Assembly: GCF_014204495.1 (NCBI RefSeq)
Contig: NZ_JACHLN010000001.1
Coordinates: 992,001-1,056,000, forward strand
From: Sphingomonas kyeonggiensis
Lineage (GTDB): Bacteria; Pseudomonadota; Alphaproteobacteria; Sphingomonadales; Sphingomonadaceae
Direction of reading: 5' to 3'
DNA length: 64,000 bases
This document shows, piece by piece, positions 59,886 through 64,000 of the stretch. The position numbers and the translations under genes are program-made. Positions within the stretch are counted from its first letter, which is position 1; every line of letters starts with the position of its first letter. The notes beneath the pieces are model-generated. The model was not told the DNA's origin, ran no database searches, and saw only the letters and a program-made list of their open reading frames with translations.

Positions 59886-59944
59886 CGCGCCGGATTTAGG
59901 GAGTGTTTCGGCTCCGCACCAGTGGGGAGCGCCAGACAAGGAAA

Positions 59945-59977
59945 GGCCCTCGTCCCGGGGGCAATGGAACGAGGGCC
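59945..59977 (-). terminator. hairpin downstream of lolA
   Basis: GGCCCTCGT (59945-59953) and ACGAGGGCC (59969-59977), 9-bp stem, 15-nt loop. On the minus strand followed by TTTCCTT. About 130 bp after the lolA stop and 60 bp before the xth start. Confidence 0.6.
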
Positions 59978-60009
59978 GACCTAGCGTTCGTCACGCAGGC
60001 GGGAAGTGG

Positions 60010-60042
60010 AAATCCCGGGTAACAGGGGGAAAATCCCGGGTA
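60010..60042. repeat. two direct repeats AAATCCCGGGTA, 21 bp apart
   Basis: AAATCCCGGGTA at 60010-60021 and again at 60031-60042, exactly two helical turns apart, each around a CCCGGG palindrome. In the 223-bp gap between lolA and xth, about 125 bp upstream of xth; a possible operator. No gene is seen in this gap. Confidence 0.55.
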
Positions 60043-60108
60043 CGCCCCACATCCGCAAGACTGGTTCTAGGGCAGGCAACCTGTCGCCAGCATGAACGAT
60101 GTTCAGCT

Positions 60109-60726
60109 TCAGCGCGGGCCCTGGCGCCGCGGGTCGTTCCAGCGGAACGTTCCGTCGCTCACATTGGTGTTGAACTGCTGGTTCGACAGCCGGATCGAGG
60201 TCCGGTTGTTCTGCGAATCCAGCGCCACCCAGCCCTGGAGCATCAGCCCGGCCGGGGCCGAGGCGTTCTTCTGGAAGATCAAGGTGATCCGGCCATATTC
60301 GGGATGCTTTGCATCATAGACCTCGACCGAGACGACCTGGTCGCTGCCGGTCGGGATCACCTTGGCGAAGCTGGCGATGTCCTTCTTCGGGTTGAGCAGC
60401 ACGGCAAGCGGCGAGTTGCCGATCGGCCAGCGCTCGACCTGGCGGACCTGGTAGTCGATGAAATAGAGGCTGCGCCCGTCCGCGACGATCAGCTGGGGCA
60501 CGCCCTTCTGATACTGGAAACGGATCTTGCCCGGGCGCTTGAGCGTCATCGTGCCGGTCAGCGTGCGGCCGTTGCGATCGGTCTGCGCGAAGCCGGCGAC
60601 CATCGAGTTCACCGCCTGGAGATGCTGCTGCACCTGGGCGAGTTCATTGGCCGGGGCGGGCGCCGCGGCCGAGACCAGCGCCGGCGCCGAAAGGGCGAGG
60701 CTGAGGACTAGGGGCCGTGCAAACAC
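60109..60726 (-). CDS. lolA: outer-membrane lipoprotein carrier LolA, GTG start
   Basis: A 205-aa periplasmic chaperone for lipoproteins. Signal peptide VLSLALSAPALVSAAA, then VAGFAQTDRNGRTLTGTMTL, RPGKIRFQYQKGVPQLIVAD and DYQVRQVERWPI, the LolA layout. I prefer GTG 60726 because GGAG (60736-60739) sits 9 bp before it; TTG 60741 is the alternative and would include that site in the gene. ftsK-lolA-xth is a known alphaproteobacterial order. Confidence 0.88.
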   Translation of the reverse strand: MFARPLVLSLALSAPALVSAAAPAPANELAQVQQHLQAVNSMVAGFAQTDRNGRTLTGTMTLKRPGKIRFQYQKGVPQLIVADGRSLYFIDYQVRQVERWPIGNSPLAVLLNPKKDIASFAKVIPTGSDQVVSVEVYDAKHPEYGRITLIFQKNASAPAGLMLQGWVALDSQNNRTSIRLSNQQFNTNVSDGTFRWNDPRRQGPR

Positions 60727-60813
60727 GTGTCGTTTCTCCAAATTGCGGGGAAATGCCCTGGAAGGCGGGGCTTGAATGTCCCCTGAACCCCCAGGCCCTG
60801 CGATTCGATCCCG

Positions 60814-63144
60814 TTACAATTGCCGGCCGTCGGTATCCATCAGCACTTCGCGGCGGCCGACATGGTCGGGGCGCGAGACCAGCTCGTCCTTCTCCATCCG
60901 CTCGATCAGCCGCGCGGCGGAGTTGTAGCCCACGCGCAGCTGGCGCTGCAGCCACGAGGTCGATGCCTTCTGGCTCTCCGCCACCAACTGGATCGCGCGG
61001 CGATAGAGCTGGTCCTCGGGCGAATCGTCACCCTCGGGCGCGCCGTCCAGGCTGAACCCGCCATCCTCGGGCTCCTCGGTGACCGCCGAGATATAGTCCG
61101 GCGTCCCCTGCGAGCGCCAGAAATCGGCCACGCCCTGCACCTCGTCGTCGCTGACGAAGGGCCCGTGCACGCGCACCAGCTGCTTGCCGCCCGGCATGTA
61201 GAGCATGTCGCCCTTGCCCAGCAGCTGCTCCGCGCCCTGCTCGCCCAGGATGGTGCGCGAATCGATCTTGCTGGCGACGTAGAAGGAGAGGCGGGTCGGC
61301 AGGTTCGCCTTGATCACGCCGGTGATGACGTCGACCGAGGGGCGCTGCGTCGCCATGATCAGGTGGATGCCCGCCGCGCGCGCCTTCTGCGCGAGCCGCT
61401 GGATCAGGAACTCCACTTCCTTGCCCGCGGTCATCATCAGGTCGGCGAGCTCGTCGACGATCACCACGATCTGCGGCAGCGGCTGCAGATCGAGCGCTTC
61501 CTCCTCGTACATCGGCTTGCCGGTGTCGGGGTCATAGCCCACCTGCACCTTGCGCCCGAGCTTCTGGCCCTTCGCCTTGGCCTGGCGCACCTTGTCGTTG
61601 AACGAAGCGAGGCTGCGGACATTGGCGTGCGCCATCATCCGGTAGCGATCCTCCATCTGCTCCACCGCCCATTTGAGCGCGCGCACGGCCTTGGCCGGCT
61701 CGGTCACCACATCGGCGAGCAGGTGGGGAATGTCCTTGTACATGCTCAGCTCGAGCATCTTCGGATCGATCATGATCATCCGGCACTGCTCGGGCGTCAG
61801 CCGGTAGAGCAGCGACAGGATCATGCAGTTCAAGCCCACCGACTTGCCCGAGCCGGTGGTACCCGCAACGAGCAGGTGGGGCATCGGCGCCAGGTCGGCG
61901 ATCACCGCGTCGCCGGCGATGTTCTTGCCCAGCACCAGCGGCAGCGTCGCGCCCTGGTCCTCGAAGCTCTGGCTGCCGATCAGCTCGTGCAGGTTGACCG
62001 ATTCGCGCACCGCATTGGGCAGCTCGATGCCGATCACGCTGCGCCCGGGGATCGTCGCGATGCGCGCCGAGGTGGCGGACATGTTGCGTGCCACGTCGTC
62101 GGCGAGCTGGATCACGCGGCTCGCCTTGATGCCCGCGGCCGGCTCGAACTCGTACATGGTGACGACCGGACCCGGCCGCACCTCGACGATCTGGCCCTTC
62201 ACGTTGAAATCGTCGAGCACGCTCTCGAGCAGCCGGGCGTTGCGCTCCAGCGCCGCCTTGTCGATTCCCGCATTCTTGTTGACTGGCGGTGCCTTGAGCA
62301 GGTCGATCGAGGGCAGCTGGTAGCTGTCCTTGAAGTCGAGGCTGGTCTGGGTCGGCGGCTTGGTCCGCGCCGGCGAGGGCGTGACGTTGCGGTCGGCGAT
62401 CACCGGGCCCGGGCGATTGTCGGGCACCACGGTCTTGCGCGGTTCGCGGCCGTCGCGGATCTTCGGCTCGGCGAATTCGCGCTCGTCGAACACTTCCTTC
62501 TGCGGCGCGCCGAGCAAGGGCGCCTTGGCCGGGCCCTTCAGGTTCGGGATGCTCGGCAGGATCACCCGCTCGGGCAGCGAGAAGTCGAGGCTACGCCACC
62601 AGATGAACAGGCCGATCAGCCCGCAGACCAGCCCGAGCCCGCGCGCCGACCACCAGCTGATCGCCGGATCGCCGGTGAAGCCGATCAGCCAGTTGAAGAA
62701 GCTGGCGATGCTCAGGCCGACCACGCCGCCCCAGCCGCCGGTAAGCGACAACAGCGCATCGCTGGAGAAAAAGGCGAGGGCGGTGGCGATGAACACCACG
62801 CCGATCGCGACGCCGCGTGTCATCGGCCCCCAATTGCCGACGGGTCGGTCCTTGAGCAGCCGCATCGCGACGATCAGCCCCACCGGGAGGAACAGCCACA
62901 CCGCGGGGCCGAGCAGCGCATAGAGCAGATCGGCGATCCACGCGCCGGGATCGCCCATCCAATTGCGCGCGGGCCCTGCCGCGGCAGTGTTCATCGACGG
63001 ATCGGTCGGGTGATAGCTGCCCAGCGCCACGCCGAGCGCCAGCACGCCCAGGAACAGGGCGGCTCCGCCGATAACCGCGCCGCTGCGGCGCGCGCCGGCC
63101 TTCATGGTTTCGCGCCAAAGCGGCGCTTGTGCCCGGGACGCCAT
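60814..63144 (-). CDS. ftsK: DNA translocase FtsK
   Basis: A 776-aa septal DNA pump. Four N-terminal membrane segments (about residues 20-200), Pro-rich linker with PSPARTKPPTQTSLDF, motor with Walker A VAGTTGSGKSVGLNCMILSL (about 430) and Walker B IVVIVDELADLMM, and the C-terminal gamma domain LYRRAIQLVAESQKASTSWL that reads the KOPS sequences. It moves the chromosome ends to XerCD/dif at division. Start MASRAQAPLWRETM chosen; the frame upstream runs into the repeat. Confidence 0.95.
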   Translation of the reverse strand: MASRAQAPLWRETMKAGARRSGAVIGGAALFLGVLALGVALGSYHPTDPSMNTAAAGPARNWMGDPGAWIADLLYALLGPAVWLFLPVGLIVAMRLLKDRPVGNWGPMTRGVAIGVVFIATALAFFSSDALLSLTGGWGGVVGLSIASFFNWLIGFTGDPAISWWSARGLGLVCGLIGLFIWWRSLDFSLPERVILPSIPNLKGPAKAPLLGAPQKEVFDEREFAEPKIRDGREPRKTVVPDNRPGPVIADRNVTPSPARTKPPTQTSLDFKDSYQLPSIDLLKAPPVNKNAGIDKAALERNARLLESVLDDFNVKGQIVEVRPGPVVTMYEFEPAAGIKASRVIQLADDVARNMSATSARIATIPGRSVIGIELPNAVRESVNLHELIGSQSFEDQGATLPLVLGKNIAGDAVIADLAPMPHLLVAGTTGSGKSVGLNCMILSLLYRLTPEQCRMIMIDPKMLELSMYKDIPHLLADVVTEPAKAVRALKWAVEQMEDRYRMMAHANVRSLASFNDKVRQAKAKGQKLGRKVQVGYDPDTGKPMYEEEALDLQPLPQIVVIVDELADLMMTAGKEVEFLIQRLAQKARAAGIHLIMATQRPSVDVITGVIKANLPTRLSFYVASKIDSRTILGEQGAEQLLGKGDMLYMPGGKQLVRVHGPFVSDDEVQGVADFWRSQGTPDYISAVTEEPEDGGFSLDGAPEGDDSPEDQLYRRAIQLVAESQKASTSWLQRQLRVGYNSAARLIERMEKDELVSRPDHVGRREVLMDTDGRQL

Positions 63145-63254
63145 GCCCAGCCTCCAGATTTTCAGGGGTGCGAGCCGGTTAATCGCGCGAGCGGACTCCG
63201 CCGTCAAGCGTTCCCGCCACGTTCCGCCGCATTGTAAGAGGCGGCGCGCCAATT

Positions 63255-63393
63255 CCCCTCCCTGCAAGGGAGGGGTTAGGGGTGGGTTAGAAAAGGGCGG
63301 GCTCGATGCCCGACCTTTTCTCTTCTCGCCGGCGGACTGGCTGCGCTCGCTTCGCTCGCCACCCACCCCCGGCCCCTCCCTTGCAGGGAGGGG
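63255..63393. repeat. CCCCTCCC-type REP doublet in long inverted repeat
   Basis: CCCCTCCC-TGCAA-GGGAGGGG at 63255-63275 and its inverted copy at 63373-63393; the flanking TTAGGGGTGGGT and ACCCACCCC extend the arms to about 33 bp with one gap. Between them is a smaller inverted repeat AGAAAAGG...CCTTTTCT (63289-63322). The 139-bp element fills most of the 305-bp gap between divergent ftsK and the monooxygenase; no gene is visible. Length and design mirror the 137-bp doublet at 4665. Confidence 0.85.
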
Positions 63394-63449
63394 AGCAGGA
63401 AGGGCGCATCGGGGATGACGCGAACGAAACCACGCGCTACGGCACGCCA

Positions 63450-64000
63450 ATGGATCGCGCAGATGTCCTCATTCTCGGTGGCGGGCTGGTCGGCTCGGCG
63501 CTGGCCACCGCGCTCGATGCGCATGGCATTTCCTCGATCGTGGTCGATCCGGCTGATCCGGAGCAGATCCTCGCCGCCCGGCATGACGGCCGCGCCTCGG
63601 CGATCGCCAGCGCGCCGATGCGCATGTTCGAAGCGATCGGCGTGGCGGAGCGGCTGGCGGGGAAGGGCTGCCCGATCCAGGGCATCCGCGTTTCGGACGG
63701 GCTGGAGCCCGGCAAGCTCGATTTCGCCCCCGGCGAAGGTGACGGCGCGCTCGGCCACATGTTCGAGAACCGCATCCTGCGCACTGCACTCTATGAAGCC
63801 GCGGTCGCCGCGCCCCTCGCCGATGTGCGGATGCAGACCCGGGCGCTTCACGTGGAACGTGGCGAATTCGGCGTCACCGCGACGCTCAGCGACGGCAAGC
63901 AGGTCTCCGCCCAGCTGCTGATCGGTGCCGAGGGCCGCAACTCGCCCACCCGCCAGGCCGCCGGGCTCAACACCGCGCGCTGGAGCTATGACCATGCCGC
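63450..64000 (+). CDS. UbiH/UbiF-type FAD-dependent monooxygenase, 3' part cut by window edge
   Basis: The first 183 codons are present. ADVLILGGGLVGSALATALD is the FAD Rossmann loop, RASAIASAPMRMFEAIGV the second conserved region, and LLIGAEGRNSPTRQAAG the DG/GD-like motif. This is the ubiquinone-biosynthesis hydroxylase family (UbiH/F/L). Start at MDRADVLILGGG. A weak parS-like palindrome lies within. Confidence 0.9.
   Translation, partial: MDRADVLILGGGLVGSALATALDAHGISSIVVDPADPEQILAARHDGRASAIASAPMRMFEAIGVAERLAGKGCPIQGIRVSDGLEPGKLDFAPGEGDGALGHMFENRILRTALYEAAVAAPLADVRMQTRALHVERGEFGVTATLSDGKQVSAQLLIGAEGRNSPTRQAAGLNTARWSYDHA
63845..63858. other. parS-like palindrome, weak (inside the monooxygenase)
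   Basis: GCTTCACGTGGAAC, one base off GTTTCACGTGGAAC at 48101. About 26 kb right of oriC; may be fortuitous in coding sequence. Confidence 0.35.

Overview
The window is a single 64 kb stretch of high-GC (roughly two thirds G+C by eye) chromosomal DNA from an alphaproteobacterium, most likely a sphingomonad (Sphingomonas or close relative). The pointers are a class I lysyl-tRNA synthetase, a carotenoid hydroxylase (CrtZ), the plsX-fabH-ihfA-merR order, the pyruvate dikinase regulator/hemE arrangement around a presumptive replication origin, and short palindromic repeats (GTCATCCCCGCG... and CCCCTCCC...GGGAGGGG types) that I associate with sphingomonads. The genus assignment rests on recognised families and gene order, not on a database search. 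I see no IS element, prophage, CRISPR array, rRNA or tRNA gene.

Left part (1-31 kb) is housekeeping. It holds MsrA, an aspartate aminotransferase, a PabB-PabC fusion, an MBL hydrolase, MAPEG, rpmF-plsX-fabH-ihfA-merR, SixA/DinG-like/PH-like membrane protein, LysRS class I, NhaA, two MFS exporters flanking a solitary HNH nuclease, etfBA, sucC, crtZ-msrB, a class A penicillin-binding protein, and a tightly overlapping SCO-YcgN-metallopeptidase operon. The accessory items here are a 226-aa orphan protein at 13.1 kb and the HNH nuclease at 17.9 kb.

Central part (31-50 kb) is the origin region. From 30.8 to 37.6 kb every gene points left (mmcB, SleB-like hydrolase, DUF1491, thioesterase, ptsN, hpf, dnaQ, coaE, aroE, maf, dikinase regulator). 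From 37.9 kb the genes point right (hemE, hemJ, rho, TerC, and later mnmE, mnmG, rsmG, parA, parB). The 331-bp gap between the two arms has a perfect DnaA box, two further near-boxes in an imperfect direct repeat, and an AT-rich stretch, and I call it the chromosomal oriC. Palindromes matching the ParB site parS (GTTNCACGTGNAAC) lie 8-10 kb to the right, next to and inside mnmG/rsmG, with weaker copies further out, so the parABS segregation system is complete in the window. Two small genes in this region (SMI1/KNR4-like at 41.7 kb and a 79-aa protein at 49.9 kb) look like orphan immunity-type genes.

Right part (50-64 kb) carries holA-lptE-leuS-DUF3576, an outer-membrane barrel-like protein, a ThiE-like protein divergent from yggS-HAD hydrolase, xth-ribA-exonuclease (a chain of overlapping genes whose downstream members appear to use TTG and CTG starts), lolA, ftsK and the start of a UbiH-type monooxygenase.

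No obviously new multi-gene system is visible. The most rewarding leads are the origin/parS architecture, the non-AUG starts (hemE, ribA, exonuclease), a perfect 13-bp hairpin that contains the mmcB start codon, the orphan proteins, and the structured leader in front of an SMR transporter.
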